Below are positions 1-6,169 of a DNA stretch of 32,087 nucleotides, piece by piece. The stretch is from Gammaproteobacteria bacterium (lineage in GTDB: Bacteria; Pseudomonadota; Gammaproteobacteria; Steroidobacterales; Steroidobacteraceae), in assembly GCA_020029535.1 (NCBI GenBank), contig JAIBJM010000025.1, positions 1 through 32,087 on the forward strand, given 5' to 3'. The notes below the pieces were generated by a model, which was given only the letters and a program-made list of their open reading frames with translations, ran no database searches and had not been told where the DNA came from. The translations under genes and the position numbers were made by a program. Numbering within the stretch: position 1 is the stretch's first letter; each line of letters opens with the position of its first letter.

Positions 1-96
1 GCACTGTGGACTGTGCGCGGAGCGCTGCCCCACCGCTGCGTGGGACATGCAGAAGTCCACCATCCACTGGCCACACGCCGCAGACGGAACACCCGC

Positions 97-1932
97 ATGC
101 CAGCCGCTAGAGCGCAAGACCGCGTAAACGATTTCGTCATCAAGATCGCCAGCGTCAATGGCACTGGTTCAGCCAGTGCCAATGGCCTGTTGATGAAGGC
201 GATCTTCCGCAGCGGTGTGCCCGTGGTGGGCAAGAACTACTTCCCGTCCAACATCCAGGGCATGCCCACCTGGTACGAAATCCGCGTGACGCGCGACAAC
301 CATCGCTGTCGCGCGGGCCAGGTCGACATCATGGTGGCGCTGAACGCCGAGACCTATGCGCGCGATCTGGCCGAAGTAACCTCGGGCGGCTACTTCATCT
401 ACGACTCCACCTGGCCGCGCACCGCGCTGCTGAAGCGCGATGACATTACGGTGCTGGGTGTGCCGCTGGCCAAGCTGTGCAACGAAAACTTCAATGGCGT
501 GCGCACCCGCATCCTGATGAAGAACATCTGCTATGCCGGCGCGCTGGCAGCGCTGTGCAACATCGATCTCGACCTGATCCGCGCGCTGCTGGCCGAGACC
601 TATGCGAAGAAGCCGCAGCTGGTCGACTCAAACATGAAGGCCATCCAGCTGGGCTACGACTACGCCATACAGAATTTTTCCTGCCCGCTGCCGCTGCGCA
701 TCGAGAAGATGAATGCCACGCAGGGCTGCGTCGTCATCGACGGCAACACAGCCGCAGCGCTGGGCTGCCTGTACGCCGGCGCCACGGTGGCAGCCTGGTA
801 TCCGATCACGCCGTCCACCTCGCTGATGGATGCCTTCCGCGGCTTCGCCGACCGGTTACGCGTCGATCCGTCCACCCGCCGCAAGAACTACATCATGATC
901 CAGGCCGAGGATGAGCTGGCCGCCATCGGCATGGTGATCGGTGCCTCATGGAATGGCGCGCGTGCCTTCACCTCCACCTCGGGCCCCGGCATCTCGCTGA
1001 TGCAGGAGTTCCTGGGACTGGCGTACTACACCGAGATTCCGGCGGTGGTATTCGACATCCAGCGCATGGGGCCGTCCACCGGCATGCCGACGCGCACGCA
1101 GCAATGCGATATCCGCGCCGCGGCCTATGCCTCGCATGGCGATACGCGCCAGGTATGCCTGTATCCGGCCAATCCCGAGGAATGTTTCCAGATGGCGCCA
1201 CTGGCTTTCGATCTGGCCGAGCGATTGCAGACGCCGGTGCTGGTGCTGTCGGACCTCGATATCGGCATGAACGACTGGGTGTGTCCCGAGTTCAAGTGGG
1301 ACGAGAGCTACGTGCCCGACCGCGGCAAGGTGCTGGACGCCGAACAATTGGCGAAGATCGAGAAGTTCTGGCGTTACTACGATCACGACAACGACGGCAT
1401 TCCACAGCGTACGCTGCCCGGTGTGCATCCCAAGGGTGCCTACTTCACGCGCGGTTCGGGCCACAATCAGTACGGTGGCTACACCGAGGATTCGCGCGAC
1501 TATCAGATCGTGGTCGATCGGCTGCGCAAGAAATGGATGACGGCTTCGCATCTGGTGCCCCCGGCGGTCGTCGAATCGGAGGGCAGGGAGCTGGCCATCG
1601 TGTCGGTAGGCAGCTGCGACGGCGCGGTGCGCGAGGCGCTGGAGCGGCTTCGTGCGCAAGGCGTACAGCTGGACTACATGCGCGTGCGCGGCTTCCCGTT
1701 CGGCGAGGAAGTGGAGCGTTTCATGAGCGCGCACAGCATGAACTTCATAGTCGAACAGAATCGCGATGCGCAGCTGCGTGCGCTGCTGACACTGGAGACC
1801 GGCGTGCAGAAGGGCCACATGCGCTCCATCCTGCATTACAACGGCATGCCCATTCCGGCTTCGTACATCGTCGATGGCGTGATGGCGGCGGTGCAGGAAA
1901 AGCAGCGCCCCGCCGCGCAGCTGGTGCGATAA
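97..1932 (+). CDS. korA: 2-oxoacid:ferredoxin oxidoreductase, fused gamma-alpha subunit
   Basis: This is the large chain of a CoA-dependent 2-oxoacid:acceptor oxidoreductase, which oxidatively decarboxylates a 2-oxoacid such as 2-oxoglutarate to an acyl-CoA and reduces ferredoxin in the cytoplasm. The N-terminal part (about residues 10-190) is the gamma domain, with VNGTGSASANGLL and FPSNIQGMPTWYEIRV. It is followed by the alpha pyrimidine-binding domain with YPITPSTS, then the C-terminal domain II with MRVRGFPF. The reading frame is open to the window edge with a GTG at 13. I chose ATG 97 because it leaves about 14 residues before the conserved RVNDFVIK block, as in relatives; the ribosome-binding site there is weak. 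The beta-subunit gene follows after 10 bases. The exact 2-oxoacid cannot be told from sequence; 2-oxoglutarate is the usual assignment for this fused form. Confidence 0.9.
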   Translation: MPAARAQDRVNDFVIKIASVNGTGSASANGLLMKAIFRSGVPVVGKNYFPSNIQGMPTWYEIRVTRDNHRCRAGQVDIMVALNAETYARDLAEVTSGGYFIYDSTWPRTALLKRDDITVLGVPLAKLCNENFNGVRTRILMKNICYAGALAALCNIDLDLIRALLAETYAKKPQLVDSNMKAIQLGYDYAIQNFSCPLPLRIEKMNATQGCVVIDGNTAAALGCLYAGATVAAWYPITPSTSLMDAFRGFADRLRVDPSTRRKNYIMIQAEDELAAIGMVIGASWNGARAFTSTSGPGISLMQEFLGLAYYTEIPAVVFDIQRMGPSTGMPTRTQQCDIRAAAYASHGDTRQVCLYPANPEECFQMAPLAFDLAERLQTPVLVLSDLDIGMNDWVCPEFKWDESYVPDRGKVLDAEQLAKIEKFWRYYDHDNDGIPQRTLPGVHPKGAYFTRGSGHNQYGGYTEDSRDYQIVVDRLRKKWMTASHLVPPAVVESEGRELAIVSVGSCDGAVREALERLRAQGVQLDYMRVRGFPFGEEVERFMSAHSMNFIVEQNRDAQLRALLTLETGVQKGHMRSILHYNGMPIPASYIVDGVMAAVQEKQRPAAQLVR

Positions 1933-1942
1933 GGAGCGAGAC

Positions 1943-2998
1943 ATGAGTTTCATCGCCAAACCCAGGGTGCATCATCCCGAACTGCCTAAGAATGCGCTGG
2001 GGCTGACGCGGCGCGATTACGAGGGTGCCAACTCCACGTTGTGTGCCGGCTGCGGGCACGATTCGATCACGGCGGCCATCGTCGAAGCCTGCTGGGCCAA
2101 TTCGGTCGCGCCGCAGGACGTGGTGAAGCTGTCGGGCATCGGCTGTTCATCGAAGACCACGGCCTACTTCGTCGGTGGTGCGCACGGTTTCAACTCCGTG
2201 CACGGGCGCATGCCGTCGGTGGCCACCGGCGCCAATGCCGCCAACCGCCGGTTGCACTACATCGGTGTTTCGGGCGATGGCGATTCGCTGTCGATCGGTC
2301 TCGGCCAGTTCTGTCACGCCATCCGCCGCAATGTGAACATGGTGTACCTGCTGGAGAACAATGGCGTATATGGTCTCACCAAGGGCCAGTTCTCGGCCTC
2401 CGCGGATGTCGGCAGCACCGCCAAGAAGGGCGAGGTCAACGAGCAGCCGCCGATCGATCCGGTGCAGCTGGCCCTGACGCTGGGCGCGGGTTTCGTGGCG
2501 CGCAGCTTCTCCGGCGACAAGGCGCAGCTGGTGCCGCTGATTCAGGCCGCGCTCCATCATCGTGGCTTTGCGCTGATCGATGTGCTGTCGCCCTGCGTGA
2601 CTTTCAACGATCACGAGGGCTCGACGCGCAGCTATGCCTATTCGCGCGAGCACTACGAGGAGGCGGTGCATGCCGACTTCGTGCCTCGTGTGCCGGAGAT
2701 TGCGGTGGACTATGCGCCGGGCAGTACGTTGCCGGTGACGCTGCATGACGGCAGCCAGGTGGTGCTGCACAAGGTGGATGCGGCCTATGATCCGACCGAT
2801 CGCAGTGCGGCGCTGGCGCGCATTGTCGAGAAGCAGAAGCATCAGGAGTATCTGACCGGCTTGCTGTACATATCGCCGGAGCAGGTGGAGCTGCATCAGC
2901 TGAGCAATACGGTTGATCTGCCGCTGAACCAGTTGCCGTATGCGGCGTTGAATCCGGGTAGTGCGTCGCTCGCGAAAACCCTGGCGCGCTTCCGGTAG
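1943..2998 (+). CDS. korB: 2-oxoacid:ferredoxin oxidoreductase, beta subunit
   Basis: This is the thiamine-diphosphate-binding beta chain that partners the gamma-alpha chain just upstream. The ThDP/Mg motif is visible as GDGDSLSIGLGQF at residues 111-123, ending in LLENNGVYGLTKGQ (136-149). Four cysteines sit where this family ligates a 4Fe-4S cluster: C34 and C37 (LCAGCGH), C68 (GIGCSSK) and C218 (LSPCVTF), so electron transfer to ferredoxin should be intact. GGAG lies 8 bases before the ATG, and the gene starts 10 bases after korA, so the two are almost certainly one operon. No ferredoxin or further subunit follows; the next sequence is a non-coding inverted-repeat element. Confidence 0.93.
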   Translation: MSFIAKPRVHHPELPKNALGLTRRDYEGANSTLCAGCGHDSITAAIVEACWANSVAPQDVVKLSGIGCSSKTTAYFVGGAHGFNSVHGRMPSVATGANAANRRLHYIGVSGDGDSLSIGLGQFCHAIRRNVNMVYLLENNGVYGLTKGQFSASADVGSTAKKGEVNEQPPIDPVQLALTLGAGFVARSFSGDKAQLVPLIQAALHHRGFALIDVLSPCVTFNDHEGSTRSYAYSREHYEEAVHADFVPRVPEIAVDYAPGSTLPVTLHDGSQVVLHKVDAAYDPTDRSAALARIVEKQKHQEYLTGLLYISPEQVELHQLSNTVDLPLNQLPYAALNPGSASLAKTLARFR

Positions 2999-3003
2999 AC
3001 GCC

Positions 3004-3217
3004 CCCGCCGCCGCCGAACCGGGGCGGCCATGAACGCTCATGGCGACGCGCGGATCAGAAATTTTCCAAAGCGAAAATTTCTGCCGTTCCCTCGCCGCGG
3101 GCGGCGCCTCGCGAAGATGAATCGTTCGCTCGGCGCTACGGAGCCTGCGGCTCCTTCGTCCGCCGCTCGGCGCGCCGCAAATCGCGTTCATGGCCGCCCC
3201 GGTTCGGTGGCGGTGGG
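3004..3217. repeat. 214-bp element with 34-bp terminal inverted repeats
   Basis: The arms at 3004-3037 and 3184-3217 are inverted copies: 24 bp (3014-3037 against 3184-3207) match perfectly, and the outer 10 bp match apart from two G/T wobble positions. Inside are more dyads: a perfect 11-bp stem with a 6-base loop (3056-3066 with 3073-3083, AT-rich), a 5-bp stem (3111-3115 with 3125-3129), and a 6-bp stem with a TGC loop (3140-3145 with 3149-3154). It begins 6 bases after the korB stop and no protein family is recognisable in it. It could be a MITE-like or REP-type repeat, or a structured RNA; no transposase is present. Only one copy is in the window, so being repetitive is an inference. Confidence 0.7.
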
Positions 3218-3431
3218 CGTGTTACGGAGGTGCCTGGCTCGCGGGATTGGCTCGTACTACCGGCGACATCTGCGGACTTTTGGTGGTGTGATTGACCCAT
3301 TTATCCGTGCGTGGTCTAGTCAACAACACCCTGGGCAGGGGCTTCGGGATTTATGGTGGACGCAGGAATAAATTGCGCAAATAAACTGCAGCATATCGCC
3401 GCGAAGGCGGCATTTATGCCGCCTAAATGTG
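3218..3431. other. Non-coding stretch leading to the cassette array
   Basis: No convincing gene is seen here. The stretch holds a candidate promoter (3292-3320) and a hairpin (3405-3424) that abuts the first cassette core site. Integron integrases recombine cassettes into an attI site directly upstream of the first cassette, so this is where a relic attI would lie; I cannot recognise it by sequence. Confidence 0.4.
3292..3320 (+). promoter_or_regulatory. Candidate promoter upstream of the cassette array
   Basis: TTGACC (3292-3297) and TCTAGT (3315-3320) are separated by exactly 17 bases, matching the sigma-70 consensus at 5 of 6 and 4 of 6 positions. It points into the cassette genes and lies about 110 bases before the first core site, where an integron cassette promoter (Pc) would be expected. 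It is a pattern match only. Confidence 0.4.
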
Positions 3432-3438
3432 GTTGGGC
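3405..3438 (+). other. Hairpin plus orphan integron core site (possible relic attI or half attC)
   Basis: GTTGGGC at 3432-3438 fits the integron core consensus GTTRRRY and is identical to the right-hand core of the first attC in the array, in the same orientation. No RYYYAAC partner is found in the 150 bases upstream, so it is not a complete attC. That fits the junction of a first cassette with attI, or a half-deleted attC. Just before it is a 9-bp inverted repeat (3405-3413 with 3416-3424, AGGCGGCAT / ATGCCGCCT). Confidence 0.55.
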
Positions 3439-3458
3439 AACAAACAAAGGAGAATCGA

Positions 3459-3842
3459 ATGACACGTGAAGAACGGGCTCAGCAACTTTGGGGCATCCTG
3501 GTCTTGGCGGCGCAAAACAGGCAAGTGCTTACATACGAAATCGTGGCTCACGCATGCGGTGTGCCGGCGCCTGCTATTGGAGATTTCCTGCGTCCCATCC
3601 AGCAGTACTGCTCGGAGAAACGGTTTCCGCCACTCACCAGCATCATTGTTAGTAAGCAAACTGGCCTTCCCGGCGATGGGTTCATTGCTGCAGAAAGTGT
3701 TCCTTTAGCGCAAATCCAAACTTTTGCGCGCGACTGGTCAGAGACATCTGCTCCATCCGCTGACGAGTTAGCGGACGCGTATTCACGGGCACCAGACCGC
3801 CGCGGCATTGCCCAACAAAACGCTCAAACCGATCGCGCGTAA
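3459..3842 (+). CDS. Cassette 1: uncharacterised 127-residue protein
   Basis: ATG 3459 is chosen because AAAGGAG sits 6 bases upstream; the frame also opens earlier at 3429, inside the core site. The N-terminal half (ILVLAAQNRQVLTYEIVAHACG) looks like a helix-turn-helix or winged-helix segment. The middle carries IQQYCSEKRFPPLTSIIVSK followed by TGLPGDGF, a pattern I have seen in small uncharacterised proteins but cannot tie to a named family. There is no signal peptide or membrane segment, so it is probably cytoplasmic. The TAA stop lies in the loop of the attC, typical of cassette genes. Base composition is less GC-rich than the flanking chromosome, consistent with transfer. Function unknown; nucleic-acid binding is a guess. 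Confidence 0.75.
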   Translation: MTREERAQQLWGILVLAAQNRQVLTYEIVAHACGVPAPAIGDFLRPIQQYCSEKRFPPLTSIIVSKQTGLPGDGFIAAESVPLAQIQTFARDWSETSAPSADELADAYSRAPDRRGIAQQNAQTDRA

Positions 3843-3873
3843 AACGCGCTCCGGTTTAGCGTTGGCGTTGGGC
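3810..3873 (+). repeat. attC recombination site of cassette 1
   Basis: GCCCAAC (3810-3816) and GTTGGGC (3867-3873) are the outer RYYYAAC/GTTRRRY cores. The inner arms AACGCTCAAACCG (3819-3831) and CGGTTTAGCGTT (3852-3863) pair except for one unpaired base, C3825. That single extrahelical base is the hallmark by which integrases choose the strand of an attC. The end of the hairpin is closed by GCGCGT/ACGCGC (3835-3840 with 3844-3849) around AAA. Total length is 64 bp, within the usual attC range. Confidence 0.9.
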
Positions 3874-3925
3874 TACAGAATATCGGATGAGACAATTTCT
3901 TCAACAACTCAGCGGAGCCACCACC

Positions 3926-4207
3926 ATGCGACTCACCTTTGCGCTCGTTCTTGCAGCAATGATCTCGGGCTGTTCTACGGGTGTTGTTCAGATGGACAAA
4001 GACACGTACATGGTGTCAGAGAAGGCTGGAGGTTGCGGCTTTGCTACTGCCGGTGGTCAAGAAGCAGATGCATATAAAAAGGCAAACAAGTTTTGCGCAA
4101 CTAAGGGCATGGCCGTGGAAACGATCACGGCCGACACGAAGGGCGGCGTACCGTTTGCCCGTTGCGCAAGCGCCGACTTGAAGTTCCGCTGTGTTCCGAA
4201 GCAATAG
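3926..4207 (+). CDS. Cassette 2: small predicted lipoprotein
   Basis: From ATG 3926 the protein is 93 residues and begins with a lipoprotein signal peptide, MRLTFALVLAAMISGC, with C16 as the lipidated cysteine. The start was chosen for this signal; an upstream in-frame ATG at 3887 would bury it. The mature part is about 78 residues with cysteines in GGCGFAT, KFCATKG, ARCASAD and FRCV that could form disulfides in the periplasm. A helical stretch (EADAYKKANKFCATKG) sits in the middle. I recognise no enzyme motif. Small exported proteins of unknown role are common in chromosomal integron cassettes. The stop is 10 bases before the attC of this cassette. Confidence 0.8.
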   Translation: MRLTFALVLAAMISGCSTGVVQMDKDTYMVSEKAGGCGFATAGGQEADAYKKANKFCATKGMAVETITADTKGGVPFARCASADLKFRCVPKQ

Positions 4208-4216
4208 CCGTAGCAG

Positions 4217-4276
4217 GCCCAACAAGCCAATGCACGCGACATGCGAAACGCACGCGCGCGAAGGCCGGCGTTAGGC
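4217..4276 (+). repeat. attC recombination site of cassette 2
   Basis: GCCCAAC (4217-4223) and GTTAGGC (4270-4276) form the outer cores, 60 bp end to end. The inner arms begin AAGCC (4224-4228) on the left and end in GGCCGGC (4263-4269) on the right, and the middle is GC-rich and partly self-complementary (CACGCG / CGCGCG). The right core differs from that of the first attC by one base, as expected for cassettes of separate origin. Confidence 0.85.
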
Positions 4277-4301
4277 GTCAAGTACGGTCGATTGCAACTC
4301 T

Positions 4302-5108
4302 ATGTCCGAATACAGGAATCGTCCCGCAATGGCGCCAGACACTGTGCTCCGACGCCACATGACGCTCGACGGCCTGACGCAGACGCTCGCGAAGCAACAA
4401 CTGCGGCTCACCCGCCTCGACACGTTTCCAGACCCCTACGAGGGTTCTGTTCCGAAGCAGCAGATTGACGATCAGTTGCCCATCTTCTCCAGCAGGAATG
4501 TCTTCTTCGAAGGTGGCCTGAATCCAGGAACTGCTGAACGATTTGATCCATGGAAAGAAATGTCGCTGCGGCGAAAAGCAATGACCCGCTCTGCCCACGC
4601 GAGCTGCTGGTCCGCTGGCCACGAATCCGAGGCAATGTGGCGCCTCTATTGCCGCGACTTTCGCGTTGTAGGTCAGGGCGTCGCGATTGAAAGTACTCTC
4701 TCAACCATTGAGGCGTCTGTCGAGGCGCAAGGACTGTTCGTCAGCCCTATCGCGTATCGCTACTATCACACTGGCCCCCCATTCACAGATGAGCTTGACT
4801 CGTTCATGCACAAGCGAATGGGCTTTTCCCACGAAGGCGAGGTTCGGATACTGAACTTCGACAGGCACCAGTATCTTTCAATAGCCAACACCGTTCGAAC
4901 CCAAGCTCCACTGCCCGCGGACCTGCCGGAGCACCTTCATATCGCTTGGCCAGTCCATACGGTAGTCCACAGGCTTGTGATCAGCCCATACGCAGACGAG
5001 GCCTATGAGAAGAGCGTGCGCGACAAAATTTCTGCGATTGACACCTCACTTGCGAGCAAGGTCGAACTCTCGGTTCTTAGCGAGCGCCGGTATGCCCCAA
5101 ACTTTTGA
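4302..5108 (+). CDS. Cassette 3: DUF2971 family protein
   Basis: This 268-residue protein resembles the DUF2971 family. The hallmark is the block ASCWSAGHESEAMWRLYC followed by GVAIES (about residues 104-135), matching the family pattern of a short Cys/Trp/Ser strand, then a MW..Y motif, then G(V/I)xIE. A second conserved patch lies at KRMGFSHEGEVRILNF (about 168-183). It has no signal peptide or membrane segment. The biochemical role of DUF2971 is unknown; members occur in phage, plasmid and defence-island settings. The ATG is 26 bases after the attC core of the previous cassette and has no good ribosome-binding site. It is the last and longest cassette gene. Confidence 0.75.
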   Translation: MSEYRNRPAMAPDTVLRRHMTLDGLTQTLAKQQLRLTRLDTFPDPYEGSVPKQQIDDQLPIFSSRNVFFEGGLNPGTAERFDPWKEMSLRRKAMTRSAHASCWSAGHESEAMWRLYCRDFRVVGQGVAIESTLSTIEASVEAQGLFVSPIAYRYYHTGPPFTDELDSFMHKRMGFSHEGEVRILNFDRHQYLSIANTVRTQAPLPADLPEHLHIAWPVHTVVHRLVISPYADEAYEKSVRDKISAIDTSLASKVELSVLSERRYAPNF

Positions 5109-5128
5109 TTCGCCAAGAGACATGCGCC

Positions 5129-5135
5129 GCTTAAC
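5129..5135 (+). other. Left core of a truncated attC behind cassette 3
   Basis: GCTTAAC fits the RYYYAAC core and lies 20 bases after the DUF2971 stop, where the attC of this cassette should begin. No matching GTTRRRY is found in the following 150 bases, and the sequence after it does not pair back. I read this as an attC cut by a rearrangement; a chance match cannot be excluded for a 7-base motif. Confidence 0.45.
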
Positions 5136-5297
5136 CCCTTCGACCGGTCAGCTGGAAGTGCTTGCACGCGTTCGGACCGCGCGCGAACGATTATCGCGCG
5201 AGCCTCGCTACTTGACGGTTGTGCCGCTGCCGGTCAATGCGGGCATTATGCGTGAAAGCATAAACTAGGAATTCGATGCAATTCAACGGAGATGCTC

Positions 5298-5528
5298 ATG
5301 AGCGCCTCAATCAAATCCCTCGGAATTGATCGTCTTCCCATTGAGGAACGGCTGGCGCTGGTCGAGGAGATCTGGGACAGCATTGCAGCCGATAGCGATG
5401 CGGTACCCCTGACCCAGGCGCAACGTGTCGAGCTTGAAAAGAGGATCGCGGAAGATGACGCGCATCCTCACGATGTAACTCCCTGGGAGCAGGTCAAAGC
5501 GTCGACGCTTGCTCGTCTGGGGAAATGA
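5298..5528 (+). CDS. Addiction-module antitoxin component (TIGR02574-like)
   Basis: This 76-residue protein matches the putative addiction-module component family. It has the N-terminal LPIEERLALVEEIWDSIAAD block, then PLTQAQRVELEKRI, a DVTPWEQVKA motif and a short C-terminal helix. In this family the protein is the labile antitoxin that binds and neutralises a ParE/RelE-type toxin encoded directly downstream. Start choice: GGAG lies 7 bases before ATG 5298, whereas ATG 5292 has no room for one. The stop overlaps the toxin start as ATGA. The partner toxin is internally deleted, so this antitoxin has probably lost its target. Confidence 0.85.
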   Translation: MSASIKSLGIDRLPIEERLALVEEIWDSIAADSDAVPLTQAQRVELEKRIAEDDAHPHDVTPWEQVKASTLARLGK

Positions 5529-5713
5529 GCCTTCGCCCAGCCTTCAGGAGAGCTGCACGTCAGAGGTTTCCCCGCATGTTGGCGGATGTTCGCTGTGTCA
5601 GGGTTCGGAGCTTCCCGTATTCAATTTTCTTCCGCGTCCGTTCAGATCAGCTTGTCGTGCTTTCAGTTTTTCACGCGCGTCGCGATCCCACCATTTGGCG
5701 CGAAAGGACATAA
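5525..5713 (+). pseudogene. RelE/ParE-type toxin with an internal deletion
   Basis: The frame opens with MSLRPAFRRAARQ, a typical ParE/RelE start, and jumps straight to RFPRMLADVRCVRVRSFPYS, which belongs to the C-terminal half, then FFRVRSDQLVVLSVFHARRD. Intact relatives have about 95-100 residues; here only 62 remain. The segment of about 35 residues with the first two helices is missing around 5564. The deletion keeps the frame, so a short protein could still be made, but the fold needs those helices and I infer it is inactive. It is coupled to the antitoxin by an ATGA overlap. Confidence 0.75.
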
Positions 5714-5782
5714 GAAGTGTGTGCGGCCGACGAGTACCACCTGACTGCTTCGGCGCGGCACGGTTTTGTTGTTGATCGACTG

Positions 5783-5796
5783 TTTGTATATACAAA
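5783..5796. promoter_or_regulatory. 14-bp perfect palindrome TTTGTATATACAAA
   Basis: The palindrome TTTGTAT/ATACAAA lies 76 bases before the start of the frameshifted small gene. The same core, extended to 20 bp, precedes the intact copy (7226-7245). AT-rich palindromes of this kind are typical binding sites for dimeric regulators, including antitoxins that control their own operons; which protein binds here is not known. Confidence 0.5.
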
Positions 5797-5872
5797 AAGA
5801 ATTCGTGCCACCCGCAGCCGTCTGCAGCAGGATTGAGGGATGCAGGGAAAGACCGATCCAAAGGCGTTCATC

Positions 5873-6086
5873 ATGAGCACATCCCGCAACGAAGCTGATC
5901 CACGAGGGGCAGTACGCGGCCGAGGTCGAGGTCGAGCTGAGCCAGGACGACGGTGCCTGGGGCCACTATCTGTCTTTGTCTGAGGCGCGGAAGCTGGACG
6001 AAGTGCGCCAGGCGTTGAAACGAGGGGATCTGAAGAGTACTGCAGCGCTTGGTCGTATCTACTCCCTCACGCCGATAGCCATCTAG
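5873..6086 (+). pseudogene. Frameshifted copy of the small gene at 7361
   Basis: Compared with the intact copy at 7361-7576, two bases are missing just after ATGAGCACATCCCGCA (near 5888), exactly accounting for the length difference of 214 against 216. The frame from the ATG then runs out of register and stops after 36 codons, while the downstream sequence still encodes the family (EGQYAAEVEVELSQDDGAW) in another frame. The two copies are about 90% identical, and many differences are in third codon positions, so this copy was under coding selection before it broke. Confidence 0.85.
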
Positions 6087-6169
6087 CTAGACCACGTATC
6101 CATTTCTTGAGCTACACCAGCGTTATGTGCAGCAGACGGGCGCACCTGACCGGCGGTACATTTGATGGC

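Larger units (their letters stand above)
3432..5135 (+). mobile_element. Integron gene-cassette array lacking an integrase (CALIN-like)
   Basis: The array runs from an orphan GTTGGGC core, through cassette 1 (gene 3459-3842, attC 3810-3873) and cassette 2 (gene 3926-4207, attC 4217-4276), to cassette 3 (gene 4302-5108), whose attC is cut after its left core at 5129-5135. All genes and sites point the same way, each gene fills its cassette, and the first gene stops inside its attC, as in integron cassettes. No integron integrase is encoded anywhere in the window. Clusters of attC sites without integrase are known from many gammaproteobacteria; an integrase further away or elsewhere in the genome cannot be excluded. 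Confidence 0.8.
5737..6086 (+). repeat. Segment duplicated at 7183-7576 (degenerate copy)
   Basis: This segment and 7183-7576 share, in the same order, CCACCTGAC, the TTTGTATATACAAA palindrome, a following AGAATTCG, GGCGTTCATCATGAGCAC and a small gene about 90% identical between copies. The sequence between palindrome and gene differs in length and has diverged. Confidence 0.75.

Noticed and set aside
2961-3371. 136-codon open frame across the inverted-repeat element
   Set aside because: It starts inside korB, is Arg/Ala/Pro-rich and has no recognisable domain; its codons follow the palindromic arms, so it is chance coding in GC-rich repeat DNA.
5092-5268. Short open frame between the DUF2971 gene and the antitoxin
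   Set aside because: No ribosome-binding site, starts inside the upstream gene, and no family resemblance.
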